Source: Candidatus Poribacteria bacterium (GTDB lineage Bacteria; Poribacteria; WGA-4E; JAJDTR01). From it: DNA of 48,106 nt. Positions 15,238 through 25,491 of this stretch are shown in pieces; within the stretch, counting starts at the first letter, position 1; every line of letters starts with the position of its first letter. The translations under genes and the position numbers were made by a program. The stretch is taken from assembly GCA_028820655.1 (NCBI GenBank), contig JAPPIK010000019.1:53348-101453 (forward strand), in the 5' to 3' direction. Below the pieces are notes generated by a model. That model worked only from the letters and a program-made list of their open reading frames with translations. It was not told the DNA's origin and made no database searches.

Positions 15238-15727
15238 GATGTGTCCTCCGATACTTGGATAGGAAGGATGGAAGTGTGGAACGTGGGAAGATCCCTTTCC
15301 ACGCCATCCGTGATTTGATGACTGCCCGTTGAATTCGTCAAACAGGTAGGCAAGGAACGTGCCATGAGTAAGGGGCGCATTTCGCCGTGTTTTCGCGCGT
15401 TAAGAGCACACAATTGGGCAAGGTTAGTGCGCTTGTTGCACTGCATCGTGCATCAGCAACGGGTAATTAGTGTCCACATCTGATTCAATCAAGCACAGTT
15501 GTTGGGCTTCACGGCGATTACCCCAAAATGTGCTATCGACTAGCCAGACGCGCGGGAGAGGCATTTTGCCCCGCCGGTCGGGCTCGCTGATTCGTAGGAG
15601 ATTTCATATATTCTCGTTGGAATCGGTTTCAATATGTGATACGATGGTTTCGTGCAATGCCAAGTGCGCATGAAGGTTACGGCACGCCGGCTGTTCGGCG
15701 GATTCGAAGACATGGAGGACGACTACA
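15238..15727. other. Divergent intergenic region between VWA and dioxygenase genes
   Basis: No gene is supported in these 490 bases; small ORFs lack starts and ribosome-binding sites. It holds the promoter at 15617-15645 for the plus-strand dioxygenase. Confidence 0.5.
15617..15645 (+). promoter_or_regulatory. Candidate promoter of dioxygenase paralogue A
   Basis: TTGGAA (15617-15622), 17-base spacer, TACGAT (15640-15645). The segment TTCAATATGTGATACGATGG resembles TTCATAAGTATGGTACGATG upstream of the paralogous operon at 29424-29453, so the -10 region is conserved between copies. Confidence 0.45.
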
Positions 15728-16450
15728 TTGAGTGAACATCTGATCTCGTCAAAGGAAATGGCGCAGTTTGTGGCATCCGGTTACCTGAAATTCGAGGAGA
15801 CGTGGCCAAAGGGCACGGCGTTGGGCGATGTGTTCCGTTTGCCGCAGGTCAAAGGGCTTATCCATTCGTTGGTCGGTCCGAATCCGGTCTATGACCATCA
15901 CGCGGTGCATCTGTTACGCGCGAACAGTATGATCGGACCGGATATGCACCAGGACTCGGTCATCGACTTTCGCGAGAACTATTTCGACATCCAGTTGTCG
16001 TTCTTCGCACACGATACGCCCGACGAGATGGGTGGTACGTTCCTAGTTCCCGGCTCGCATTTCCGAAATGTTCGGACGGGCGAGATTCGCTATTACCAGC
16101 AGATCCCCGGCAAAATCTGGGCGACATGCCCGGCGGGGACGATGTATGTCTGGAACACGCGGGTATGGCACGGGGCGCGGAGCAACTTTACCGATCAGGA
16201 TCGGTACATGTACAAACTGCGGCTCAACCCGTCGCAACCCCAAGTTCGCAATTTCGACACGTCGGATATCGACGACCCGAAGATTGGAAGCATCCTGTCG
16301 AAAGGGCACGGCTGGGAAGGCAACGACATGCGGTATGAACTGATGAAGCGCGTCCAGTTGTGGCGGTATGTGTCTGACCAGCCTGAGTACGATATCGGAG
16401 AGCGTTTCATGCGCCGGATTGAGTACCAACCGCAGCGGATGTCGGCGTGA
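15728..16450 (+). CDS. Phytanoyl-CoA dioxygenase-like protein A, with N-terminal in-frame deletion
   Basis: A 240-residue Fe(II)/2-oxoglutarate-dependent oxygenase of the PhyH family; it would hydroxylate an unknown small substrate. Metal ligands are visible as H74 and D76 in MHQDSVIDF and H148 in RVWHGARSN; Arg in the C-terminal strand region (DRYMYKLRLNP) probably binds 2-oxoglutarate. The start is TTG 15728 with GGAGG about 9 bases upstream. Compared with paralogue B (29859-30668) it lacks exactly 29 residues after LKFE; both deletion ends in B carry TTCGA, pointing to a slip between short repeats. The rest is about 95% identical, so the lesion may be recent and may impair substrate binding. 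It lies at the left edge of the WD40 gene array. Confidence 0.85.
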   Translation: MSEHLISSKEMAQFVASGYLKFEETWPKGTALGDVFRLPQVKGLIHSLVGPNPVYDHHAVHLLRANSMIGPDMHQDSVIDFRENYFDIQLSFFAHDTPDEMGGTFLVPGSHFRNVRTGEIRYYQQIPGKIWATCPAGTMYVWNTRVWHGARSNFTDQDRYMYKLRLNPSQPQVRNFDTSDIDDPKIGSILSKGHGWEGNDMRYELMKRVQLWRYVSDQPEYDIGERFMRRIEYQPQRMSA

Positions 16451-16943
16451 AACAGTGATTAGTTGTAGGGTGCGCACTGCAATCAAGCGACTGAATAGGG
16501 AGCGCGATAGGAGTCCCCCAGCCTTTTCTGTTTCACACCTCGTCCGCCGCCAGCGTGAATGGGCTGCAACTACCGCGCTGGGAACGCTGATCTGCATTCC
16601 GCAAACCTAAAATGCCTCTACTTGTCCACTCGTTAAATACGTAGGTTGGGTTGAACGGAATTTCAAGAATAATCCGCTTAGAAAGAAGACTTCCGCGGGT
16701 TCAATCTACCCGAAAAGTCGGAAAATTAGAGTGAAACCCAACTCCTGTAGGAACTATCAAGCCAATGAATAATGACCGATCAACCGATCGAATAATTCAG
16801 GGAACATTAAAGGGCGTGGGTTTTGGGTACGAGGAATCAAGGGAGCGAGCAGCGAATGCGATAGAGATCCCTTCCAATTCTCGACTCATCGCGATTCGGG
16901 GATCGCTCCTACCGTGGGTTCAGCCGAGTGAAATCAAGAAATC
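16451..16943. repeat. Intergenic mosaic of dispersed repeats
   Basis: About 490 bases made of repeat pieces. GTTGTAGGGTGCGCACTGCA to CTAAAATGCC (about 16463-16615) matches 25371-25490. ACTTGTCCACTCGTTAAATA (16620-16639) with CGTAGGTTGGGTTGAAC matches 25316-25353. A copy of the GGAATCAAGGGAGCGAGCAG / GATAGAGATCCCTTCC palindrome with CGATCGCTCCTAC lies at about 16832-16913. No gene. Confidence 0.65.
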
Positions 16944-19463
16944 TTATTTGTTGACTAGCATCCGTCGAGTGGCGGAGAATGCGCCGGCGGTGAGGGTGCA
17001 GAAATAGACGCCCGTTGCAACAACCTCGCCGCGTTCATTCCGGCCGTCCCAATACGCGGCGCGGTTTCGGTTCTGATACACCCCCGCCGGCTGGTAGCCC
17101 ACCTCCAGCGTCCGAATCACCAGCCCGGTCACGTCATGAATCGTCAACTTGACACCCGCCGCTTGCTTCAATTGATACGGAATCCACGTCTCCGGATTGA
17201 ACGGATTGGGGTAATTCGGCAACAGAGCCGTCTCGTTCGGAATGTTTGACTCCCGTGTCAAGGTCGTCAACAACCGTTCAAGCGCGATAATCCCTCTCTG
17301 TACGGCTGGATCGGTCATCTCTAGCTCCGCCGCATGCGCCAACCACTTCCGCACATCCTCCGCCATGAGCGTCTCACGTTCGCCCGTGGGGTTGGGAGGA
17401 GAGGCTGCGGCATTACCGAACACATCCGCAACCAGTTCCAAATCTTGAAGGTTCACCATTCCATCCCCGTTGATATCGGCACCGTCTGCTCCCAACTGAC
17501 CGATCTCGGCAGCGACCAATACCAAGTCCAAGATACTCACGGTTCCATCGCCGTTGACATCTGCCGCCCTAGTCAGTATGAGGTTTGTGTAAGGGGATAT
17601 GTCCCAGAGTAGGATGGATCCGCCCCAACTTCCACTGGCAAGTGTAGACCGATCGGACGAGAATGTAACATCCCCGCCTACAAGTGTGTGCAAAACTTCC
17701 CCGGTGCGAATATCCCACAAGCGAATCATGCCGCCTCCGCTGGCAAGCATGAAGTCGTCTAGGAAGAAGGCTACGGATGAAACGCTCCTCGAATAATCTA
17801 GAGTTTGGAGGAGATCTCCGGTACGGATGTCCCACAGACGAATTGTGTGGTCTTCACTTCCACTGGCAAGCGTCCCTCCATCGGGCGAGAACGCCAAACT
17901 CCAGATGTCGTGCGTATGTCCCTCAAGAGTATGTTTATGTTCGCCGGTGCGGGCATCCCACAATCGAATCGTCTTGTCACGACTGCCACTGGCGATGGTG
18001 AGACCATCGGGGGATACCGCAACCCTCAAAACTGCATTTGTGTGTCCTTCGAGGATCCGCAGCAGTTCTCCATCCCGGGCGTCCCACAGACGAACCGTGT
18101 TGTCCTCCCAGTACCCTCCACTGGCAATCATGCCGCCGACGGGTGAGAAGGCGACAGACGAGACCGAACGCGTGTGCCCCTCCAGTGTGTGCACCAGTTC
18201 TCCGGTACGGGTGTCCCACAAGGCAACGGTTCCGTTACCGATTCCACTGGCAATGATCGCGCCGTCGGGAGAAAACGCGACGGAATTGAAACTAGACGTA
18301 CAGAGTCCGTGAGCGGCATCTCGTGCAAGTTTCCGTTGGAGTTCACCCGTGCGGACATCCCACAATCGAATTACGCTGTCCCCGCATGCGCCACCACTGG
18401 CAAGCGTACCGCCGTCGGGGGAGAAGACCAAAGATGAAAACGTGGAAATGTGCCCATCCACGGTCTTCTTCAGCGCTCCGGTGTGTGTATCCCAAAACCG
18501 GAGCGTGTTGTCGTCCAAGTCTCCGCCGCTGGCGAGTGTCTCCCCATCCGCCGAGAAGGCTACGGTCCACACCCAATCCGTGTGGCCCTCTAACGACCGC
18601 TTGAGTTCTCCGGTGGCGACGTCCCACAGTCGAATCGGTCCATGGTTTGCACTGGCAAGCGTCCCCCCATCGGTCGAAAAGACCAAGGTATTTATAGGAC
18701 CTGAATGTCCTTTTACGGCTAGGGTCCGCTCGTGCTCCCATGTGTGCGCATCCCATAAACGAATCATCCCGTCCCGACCTCCGCTGGCAAGCGTGCGCCC
18801 ATCCGGCGAGAACGCGACGGAGCGTACGTCACGTTGGTGGCCTTCGAGCGTCCGAAATTCTTGACCGGTGCGCACATCCCACAATCGAATCACTCCCCAT
18901 CCACCACTGGCAAGGGTGCTTCCATCCCGAGAGAATGCCGCGCAGTGGACTTGGTCTTTATTTTCTACAAGGGTGTGCTTCAGTTGCCCGGTACCCACAT
19001 CCCACAAACGCAGGTCCTGCCATGCGCGGCCGGCGATTGTGCCGCCATCTGGCGAGATTGCCAACACAGAGGGGCCATTGCGATAGTCGCCTATAGTTTT
19101 CTTGAGTTCGCCGGTTCGGGCGTCCCACAATCGGATCTTGCCTCCGCCTCCGCTGACGAGTGTGTTACCATCTTGCGAGTACGCCACGGAACCAATCAAG
19201 GGCGAATGCGCCGCAAACAGGTCGAGTTCGGTGCCGTCGCGCCCATCGTAGATCCATATCCCGACGCTGCTCGCGACTGCCAACCGGCTGCCATCCGGCG
19301 AATAAGCAATTTGGTAAATCTCACTTTTGCCCAACCGCATGAGCGCGCCCTCTGGCAGACCCCATCGTTGGACATCTTGGCCGAAGCCGTTGAGCGATAG
19401 CAGGATGGAAAGCAACAAAAGGCTAGATGTGATTAACCGCGCTGTTTTGATTGTCATCGTCAT
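16944..19463 (-). CDS. Secreted WD40-dockerin protein 1 (14 WD repeats)
   Basis: An 839-residue exported protein. Signal peptide at residues 1-29 (ITSSLLLLSILLSLNGFGQ). About residues 30-630 hold 14 WD40 blades, each ending in an LWD-type motif (KIRLWDART, MIRLWDAHT, TVALWDTRT, SILLWDISP and others), enough for two seven-bladed propellers, which are protein-binding platforms. Next comes a type I-like dockerin with two calcium loops (ADVNGDGTVSILDLVLV and ADINGDGMVNLQDLELV). A helical linker and the common C-terminal domain follow: NYPNPFNPETWIPYQL, IRTLEVGYQPAGVY, AYWDGRNERGE, ATRRMLVNK. That domain is FlgD-Ig-like and resembles export or surface-sorting tails. AAGGAGC directly precedes ATG. 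It is the most downstream of four tandem paralogues on the minus strand. Confidence 0.93.
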   Translation of the reverse strand: MTMTIKTARLITSSLLLLSILLSLNGFGQDVQRWGLPEGALMRLGKSEIYQIAYSPDGSRLAVASSVGIWIYDGRDGTELDLFAAHSPLIGSVAYSQDGNTLVSGGGGKIRLWDARTGELKKTIGDYRNGPSVLAISPDGGTIAGRAWQDLRLWDVGTGQLKHTLVENKDQVHCAAFSRDGSTLASGGWGVIRLWDVRTGQEFRTLEGHQRDVRSVAFSPDGRTLASGGRDGMIRLWDAHTWEHERTLAVKGHSGPINTLVFSTDGGTLASANHGPIRLWDVATGELKRSLEGHTDWVWTVAFSADGETLASGGDLDDNTLRFWDTHTGALKKTVDGHISTFSSLVFSPDGGTLASGGACGDSVIRLWDVRTGELQRKLARDAAHGLCTSSFNSVAFSPDGAIIASGIGNGTVALWDTRTGELVHTLEGHTRSVSSVAFSPVGGMIASGGYWEDNTVRLWDARDGELLRILEGHTNAVLRVAVSPDGLTIASGSRDKTIRLWDARTGEHKHTLEGHTHDIWSLAFSPDGGTLASGSEDHTIRLWDIRTGDLLQTLDYSRSVSSVAFFLDDFMLASGGGMIRLWDIRTGEVLHTLVGGDVTFSSDRSTLASGSWGGSILLWDISPYTNLILTRAADVNGDGTVSILDLVLVAAEIGQLGADGADINGDGMVNLQDLELVADVFGNAAASPPNPTGERETLMAEDVRKWLAHAAELEMTDPAVQRGIIALERLLTTLTRESNIPNETALLPNYPNPFNPETWIPYQLKQAAGVKLTIHDVTGLVIRTLEVGYQPAGVYQNRNRAAYWDGRNERGEVVATGVYFCTLTAGAFSATRRMLVNK

Positions 19464-19814
19464 GCTCCTTACGGCTTGTTTGAATAATGGACGGTAAAGT
19501 CGTGTTAGGTCGTCCCCCGTCAGATACCTGTCGCGCCTCCGGCGCTTTCGATGGCTGGTGGGCAGTGCCTTCCCAAAGGATTGGAGATTCCACCAGTGTC
19601 ATGTCAAAGTTGCGTGTTGGGTTTCGCTTGGATTTCGGGGTTTTGGCGCGGAACGTATCATCGTAAGTCTTCCTCCCGTGCGTGAATTCTTATTGGATTG
19701 TCGCTCTACCCAACCTACGGAATTTGTCGCTTTCGAAGGAGGTCGCGATTCGGAGATCGCTCCTACAGCAGTGACCTGTCACGATTCACGAAATTCGTGC
19801 AGGGCAGGGAGATT
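19464..19814. repeat. Duplicated intergenic spacer, copy 1
   Basis: Bases from about 19498 to 19860 are nearly identical to about 22397-22759 (offset 2899), including GCGCCTCCGGCGCTTTCGAT and the module CGATTCGGAGATCGCTCCTA. The repeat unit therefore includes a whole WD40 gene plus its spacer. No gene is present; the plus ORFs here are repeat artefacts. Confidence 0.85.
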
Positions 19815-22362
19815 TTATTTGCCGACCAACATCCGGCGGGTGGCGGTGAAATCCCCTGCCGCAAGCGTGCAAAAATAGACGCCGGAGGCGACGGGTTCGC
19901 CACGCTCGTTCCGCCCGTCCCAATGGGCGGCACGGTCTCGGCTTTGATATTCCCCTGCGGGTTGATAACCAAGTTCCAGCGTTCGAATCATTCCCCCGTG
20001 CAGGTCATGAATCGTCAGGGAGACATCCCCCGCCTCCTTCAATCGATACGGGATCCATGTTTCCGGATTGAACGGATTGGGATAGTTGGGCAACAGAGCC
20101 GTCTCGTTCGGAATGTTTGACTCCCGTGTCAAGGTCGTCAACAACCGTTCAAGCGCGATAATCCCTCTCTGTACAGTTGGATCGGTCGTCTCCAGCTCTG
20201 CCGCATCCGCCAACCACACCCGTATGTCCTCTGCCCTGAGAGTTTCACGTCTACCCTCGCGACCGGGAGGAGAGGCTGCGGCTTTACCGAACACATCCGC
20301 TACCAGTTCCAAATCTTGAAGGTTCACCATTCCATCCCCGTTGATATCGGCACGGTCACCCCCCCCCCAATTGGCCGAATTTGGCGGCGACCAGCACCAG
20401 ATCGAAGATATCCACTGCCCCATCGTCGTTGACATCCGCCGCGCGTGTTTGAAGGAGGTTGGTGTAAGGCGTTACATCCCATAGTAGGATGGTGCCATCC
20501 CAACTCCCGCTGGCAAGCATCGACCCATCGGGCGAGAACTCAACCGCCCAAAGCGTGCCCGTATGCCCTTCAAGGGTGCGCAGAACCGCGCCCGCGCGAA
20601 GATCCCACAGACGGATTGCGCTGTCACGCCAGTCTCCGCCGCTGGCAAGCATGTGTCCGTTGGGGGAAAACGCTACGCATCCGACACCATCTGTATGATC
20701 CGCAAGAGTTTGCACGAGTGCCCCGGTACGTGCATCCCACAACCGAATCGTGCCGTCTTCACTTGCACTGGCAAGCGTCCGTGCATCGGGTGAGAACGCC
20801 ACGTTCCAGATGTCTCCGGTATGCCCCTCAAGAGTATGTTTATGTTCGCCGGTGCGGGCATCCCACAATCGAATCGTCTTGTCACGACTGCCACTGGCAA
20901 TGATGAGACCATCGTGGGAAACTGCCACCGTCAAGACTGCATTCGAATGTCCTTCGAGGATCCGCAGCAGTTCTCCATCCCGGGTGTCCCAGAGACGAAC
21001 CGTGTTGTCCTCCCAATACCCTCCGCTCACGAGCGTGCTATCGACAGGAGAGAAGGCAACTGAAAAGACGGAGTGCGTGTGCCCCTCAAGCGTTTGCGTG
21101 AGTTCTCCGGTATTGGTGTCCCACAAGGAAATGGTTTCGTGACTACTTGCCGCGGCGATCGTTGACCCGTCGGGAGAATATGCCACCGAATTGACGTCGC
21201 CGGCATGAAATCTGTCCCAGGTATCCGATTCAAGCTTTCGTAGAAGATTGCCGGTACGGATATCCCACAATCGAACCGCGTTGTCACCCCAGGAATCTCC
21301 AGCGGCAACCGCACTTCCGTCGGGCGAGAACGCCAAAGATCGAATCTCGCCCACGTGCTCTTCAACCGTCCTCTTGAGTGTGCCCGTGCGTACATCCCAA
21401 AACCGGAGGGTGTTGTCGAACCAACCTCCGCCGCTGGCAATTGTGCGCCCATCAGCCGATAAGTCTACCGACCACACCCACGCCCTGTGCCCCTCAAGCT
21501 TCCGCTGAAGTTCGCCGGTGTCGGCATCCCAAAGTCGAATTGCTCCCCAACTCGCGCTGGCGAGCGTGCGACCGTCGGGAGAGAACGCGACAGAATTGAC
21601 ATTTGCCGAATCGACCTCTATGGTCCGCTCGTGTTCCCATGTGTGCGCATCCCAGAGCCGAATCGTGCCGTCCTGACCCCCACTGGCAAGTGTGCGCCCA
21701 TCCGGCGAAAACTCCACGGAGTTCACCGTACTCTTGTGGCCTTCCAGTGTCTGCAAAGCCGCGCCGGTGCGCACATCCCATAATCGAATCACTCCCTCGC
21801 CGCCGCTGACGAGTGTGGTTCCATCCCGAGAGAACACTACGGAATCGACCTGGTGTTTATGACCTTCAAGCGCGTGCAGGAGTTGCCCGGTGCGCACGTC
21901 CCACATGCGCAGGTCTTGCCAACCCCCGCCGGCAATTGTTCCTCCACCCGGGGAAAATGCCAGTGAGGTAGGTCCGCTGGAGATCCCGTCAAGGATTCTC
22001 TTGAGTTCCCCGGTGTGGGCGTCCCACAATCGAATCTCTCCCCCGCCGCCGCTTGCAAGCGAATCGCCGGTCGGTGAGAACGCTATTGAATAGTGCTTAT
22101 GCGAATGCGCCGTAATCAGGTCGAGTTCCGTGCCGTCGCTCCCGTCGTAAAGCCATATCCCGATACTGGTTGCGACCGCCAATCGGTTCCCCTCCGGCGA
22201 ATAGGCTAATTCGGAAATCTCGCCTTTGCCCAATCGCATGATTGCGCCCTCGGGCAGCGTCCATCGTTGGACGTCTTGTGCGAAGGCGTTGAGCGACAGA
22301 AGGATGGAAAGCAACACAAGGCTAGATGTGATTGACCGCGCTGTTTGGATTGTCATCATCAT
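19815..22362 (-). CDS. Secreted WD40-dockerin protein 2, split by a G10 tract
   Basis: A paralogue of about 848 codons read in two frames. Part 1 (22362 to 20356) has the signal peptide (ITSSLVLLSILLSLNAFAQ), 14 WD40 blades (EIRLWDAHT, TLRFWDVRT, AIRLWDLRA, TILLWDVTP and others) and the first dockerin loop (ADVNDDGAVDIFDLVLV), then ends at FGQLGGG and TGA. Part 2 (open from 20435 to 19815) has the second dockerin loop ADINGDGMVNLQDLELV and the common tail NYPNPFNPETWIPYRL to ATRRMLVGK. They join at a run of ten G on the coding strand (C10 at 20359-20368); nine G would restore the frame. As read, the product lacks half the dockerin and the sorting tail. This is either a phase-variable switch or an assembly error. 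AAGGAGC precedes ATG. Confidence 0.85.
20359..20368. repeat. Ten-base C homopolymer (G10 on the coding strand)
   Basis: C10 inside the dockerin of WD40 protein 2; it shifts the frame. The paralogues have mixed sequence at this position (GQLGADGADI, GQRGLNRADI), so the tract is specific to this copy. Confidence 0.85.
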
Positions 22363-22713
22363 GCTCCTTACGGCTTGTTTGAATAATAGGCGGCAATGTC
22401 GTGTTAGGTTGTTACCCGTCAGATACCTGTCGTGCCTCCGGCGCTTTCGATGGCTGGTGGGCAGTGCCTTCCCAAAGGATTGGAGATTCCACCAGTGTCA
22501 TGTCAAAGTTGCGTGTTGGGTTTCGCTTGGATTTCGGGGTTTTGGCGCGGAACGTATCATCGTAAGTCTTCCTCCCGTGCGTGAATTCTTATTGGATTGT
22601 CGCTCTACCCAACCTACGGAATTTGTCGCTTTCGAAGGAGGTCGCGATTCGGAGATCGCTCCTACAGCAGTGACCTGTCACGATTCACGAAATTCGTGCA
22701 GGGCAGGGAGATT
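22363..22713. repeat. Duplicated intergenic spacer, copy 2
   Basis: Near-identical partner of 19464-19814; see the 2899-base offset there. It separates WD40 genes 2 and 3 and has no gene of its own. Confidence 0.85.
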
Positions 22714-25263
22714 TTATTTGCCGACCAACATCCGGCGGGTGGCGGTGTAATCGTCTGCAGTGAGCGTGCAGAAATAGACACCGGAGGCGACGGGTTCGCC
22801 GTATCGGTTGCGGCCGTCCCAATAGGCGGCACGCTCCCGGCTCTGATATTGTCCTTCCGGTTGATAGCCAAGTTCCAGCGTTCGAATCATTCCCCCGTGC
22901 AGGTCATGAATCGTCAAGGAGATATCTCCCGGCTCCTTCAATCGATAGGGGATCCATGTTTCGGGATTGAACGGATTGGGGTAGTTTGGCAACAGCGCCG
23001 TGTGGGTCGGAATGCTTGATTCCCCCGTCAGCGCCGTTAATAGTCGTTCAAGCGAGATTATGCCTCTGTGTAAGGTGGGATCCGTCGTTTCTATCTCCTT
23101 AGCAACGGTTAGCCACGTCCGTACAGTCTCCGCGGTGAACGCCTCACGTCCATGCGCGAGGCTGGGAGGCGAGGCGGCGTTTCCGAACACGCCTGCAACC
23201 AGTTGCAAATCTTGGAGGTTCACGACGCCATCTCCATTGATATCCGCGCCATCTCTGCCCATCCCCCCGAAATGGGCAGAGACCAACACTAAATCCAAGA
23301 TATTCACTGTCCCATCGTCGTTGACGTCCGCCGCCCTTGTTTTGACGAGTCGGGTGTATGGGGATAGGTCCCAGATTAGGACGGTTCCGTCCATGCTGCC
23401 GCTGGCGAGCGCCGAGCCATCGAGACTGAAGGCTACGCTCGTAACATCAAGCGAGTGTCCAGTGAACGTACCCAGCAGATCGCCCGTCACTGCATCCCAC
23501 AAACGGACGGTGTTATCCAGACCCCCGCCCCCACTTGCCAGCGTCAAGCCATCCGGGGAAAACTCGAGGCTATCGACCCTGGACGCGTATCCTATTGCCG
23601 TTCGCACCTCAAGCACTCGTAGTTGCGTTCCCGTATTCACGTCCCATAGGCGGATTTCACCCGGACTTCCGCCAGCGAGCGTTAATCCGTCCGGACTGAA
23701 GCTAAGGCTATGCACTTCGGAGGAACGCCCCCTGCTACTCTGCACGTCAAGCGCCCGAAGATGCGCACCGGTTTCGACATCCCAGAGACGGACTTTGCCT
23801 CTACCCCCGCCGGCGAGCGTCAATCCATCCGGGCTGAACGCCACGCTATTTACATTCCAACTATGCTTATGCTCGTCAAGAGTGCGTTCATGTGCGCCCG
23901 TTACCGCATTCCACAGACGGATGCTGCCGCCCTTGTCCCCACTGGCAAGCGTAACACCGTCCGAGCTAAACGCCACGCTGGTAACGTCCACCGTGTGCCC
24001 CTCGAGCACCCGAACCCCCGCGCCCGCAGCGGCGTCCCACAGCCTGACAGTGTAGTCTTTGCTTCCGCTCGCGAGGGTCAAGCCACCGGGACTGTATGCA
24101 ACGCCGGTTACACTCTTCGTATGACCTCGGAGCGTCCGAAGTTGAGCACCCGTGACCGCATCCCATACATGGATAGCGCCATCCTCGTTTCCGACGGCGA
24201 GAGCCAAACCATCCGGGCTGTACGCAGCGCTACCGATCCCGGCAGTGTACCCCCTAGATGTCCACACCCGCACACCGGTGTTAGCGTTCCATAGACGAAT
24301 TCCATCCTCCATGCCGGCGCTGGCGAGCGTCAAGCCATCCGGATTGAATGCCACGCTCGTCATCCAAGACGTATGTCCTATGAGGGGCCGTATCTGCTTC
24401 CCTGTATTGGCATTCCAAATTATAACCGTACCTTCCGAATCCGCGCTGGCGAGCGTCCCACCGTCGTGGCTGAAGGCAACGCTGTTGACCAAAGCGGTAT
24501 GCCCTTCGAGCGTCCGCAGGTGCGCGCCGGTCGTGGCGTCCCACAGCCGTACGGTGCGGTCCCAACTCCCGCTCGCGAGTGTCTTGCCATCCGGGCTAAA
24601 TGCGACACTGACGACCTCCCACCCGTGCCCCTCAAGCGTGCGCGCCAGCGCCCCTGTATCTGCATCCCACACACGAACATCGTGCCAACTCGCACTCGCA
24701 AGGGTACGTCCATCCGGGCTATACCCCACGCTATTGATGAAGGACGGATCCGCCTCAAACGTCAGTACCTGCACCCCCGCAGCCACATCCCACAGACGGA
24801 TTTTGCCGAGCGAATACGTACTGGCAAGCGTTTCACCATCCGGGCTAAATGCAACACTGTCCACGATTCCGGTCCCGTTAATCTCGCGAATTTGGGCGCC
24901 CAAAGCCGCGTCCCACAGATAGATCATCTCGTCCCTAGTGCCGCCGGCGATTGTCGCCCCATCCGGGCTAAAAGCGACACACGTGAAAATAGAAGCATGC
25001 TCGGTGAACAGTGCAACTTCCCGATTCGTCGACGTATCGTAAAGCCAAATGCCGATGGTACTCGCGACCGCAAGCTGGCCGCCATCCGGGGAATAGGTAA
25101 TCTGAGACACCCGACCTTTACCCAACCGCATAGCGGCGCCGTCCGGTAACTCCCACCGCGATGCGTCTTGTGCGACGGCGTCAAGTGAAATTAAGACAGA
25201 AATCACAAAAAGACACAATTTGGGCAGCCCTGTCTTTTTCATCCGCATCGACATTTTCCTCAT
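22714..25263 (-). CDS. Secreted WD40-dockerin protein 3 (14 WD repeats)
   Basis: An 849-residue paralogue. Signal peptide at the N-terminus (KLCLFVISVLISLDAVAQ), then 14 blades (MIYLWDAAL, DVRVWDADT, TVIIWNANT, SIRLWNAVT, EIRLWDVNT, TVLIWDLSP and others), a dockerin (ADVNDDGTVNILDLVLV, ADINGDGVVNLQDLQLV) and the common C-terminal domain ending ATRRMLVGK. The blades are more divergent from proteins 1 and 2 than those two are from each other, while the last about 50 codons and the spacer match protein 2 closely, as expected after tandem duplication or gene conversion. The start is ATG 25263 or the in-frame ATG at 25254, which has AGGAAA just before it. Probably cell-surface or extracellular, binding a partner through its propellers and a cohesin through its dockerin. 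Confidence 0.93.
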   Translation of the reverse strand: MRKMSMRMKKTGLPKLCLFVISVLISLDAVAQDASRWELPDGAAMRLGKGRVSQITYSPDGGQLAVASTIGIWLYDTSTNREVALFTEHASIFTCVAFSPDGATIAGGTRDEMIYLWDAALGAQIREINGTGIVDSVAFSPDGETLASTYSLGKIRLWDVAAGVQVLTFEADPSFINSVGYSPDGRTLASASWHDVRVWDADTGALARTLEGHGWEVVSVAFSPDGKTLASGSWDRTVRLWDATTGAHLRTLEGHTALVNSVAFSHDGGTLASADSEGTVIIWNANTGKQIRPLIGHTSWMTSVAFNPDGLTLASAGMEDGIRLWNANTGVRVWTSRGYTAGIGSAAYSPDGLALAVGNEDGAIHVWDAVTGAQLRTLRGHTKSVTGVAYSPGGLTLASGSKDYTVRLWDAAAGAGVRVLEGHTVDVTSVAFSSDGVTLASGDKGGSIRLWNAVTGAHERTLDEHKHSWNVNSVAFSPDGLTLAGGGRGKVRLWDVETGAHLRALDVQSSRGRSSEVHSLSFSPDGLTLAGGSPGEIRLWDVNTGTQLRVLEVRTAIGYASRVDSLEFSPDGLTLASGGGGLDNTVRLWDAVTGDLLGTFTGHSLDVTSVAFSLDGSALASGSMDGTVLIWDLSPYTRLVKTRAADVNDDGTVNILDLVLVSAHFGGMGRDGADINGDGVVNLQDLQLVAGVFGNAASPPSLAHGREAFTAETVRTWLTVAKEIETTDPTLHRGIISLERLLTALTGESSIPTHTALLPNYPNPFNPETWIPYRLKEPGDISLTIHDLHGGMIRTLELGYQPEGQYQSRERAAYWDGRNRYGEPVASGVYFCTLTADDYTATRRMLVGK

Positions 25264-25491
25264 TGTCCCTGTGTAGTGGAACGCTGATCTGCCTGCCGCA
25301 ATCCTAAAATGCCACTACTTGTCCACTCGTTAAATACGTAGGTTGGGTTGAACCGAAATCCAAAAGCGTAGTTGTAGGGTGGGCACTGCCCACCAGCCTT
25401 TTCTGTTTCACACCGCGTCCGTCGCCAGCGTGAATCGATCGCAACTACCGCGCCGGGAACGCTGATTTGCCTGTCGCAATCCTAAAATGCC
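25264..25491. repeat. Repeat mosaic between WD40 genes 3 and 4
   Basis: GGAACGCTGATCTGCCTGCC plus GCAATCCTAAAATGCC occurs at about 25278 and again at about 25457, flanking ACTTGTCCACTCGTTAAATA and GTAGGTTGGGTTGAACC. The same pieces occur in 16463-16660 and partly at 10378. No gene. Confidence 0.65.
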
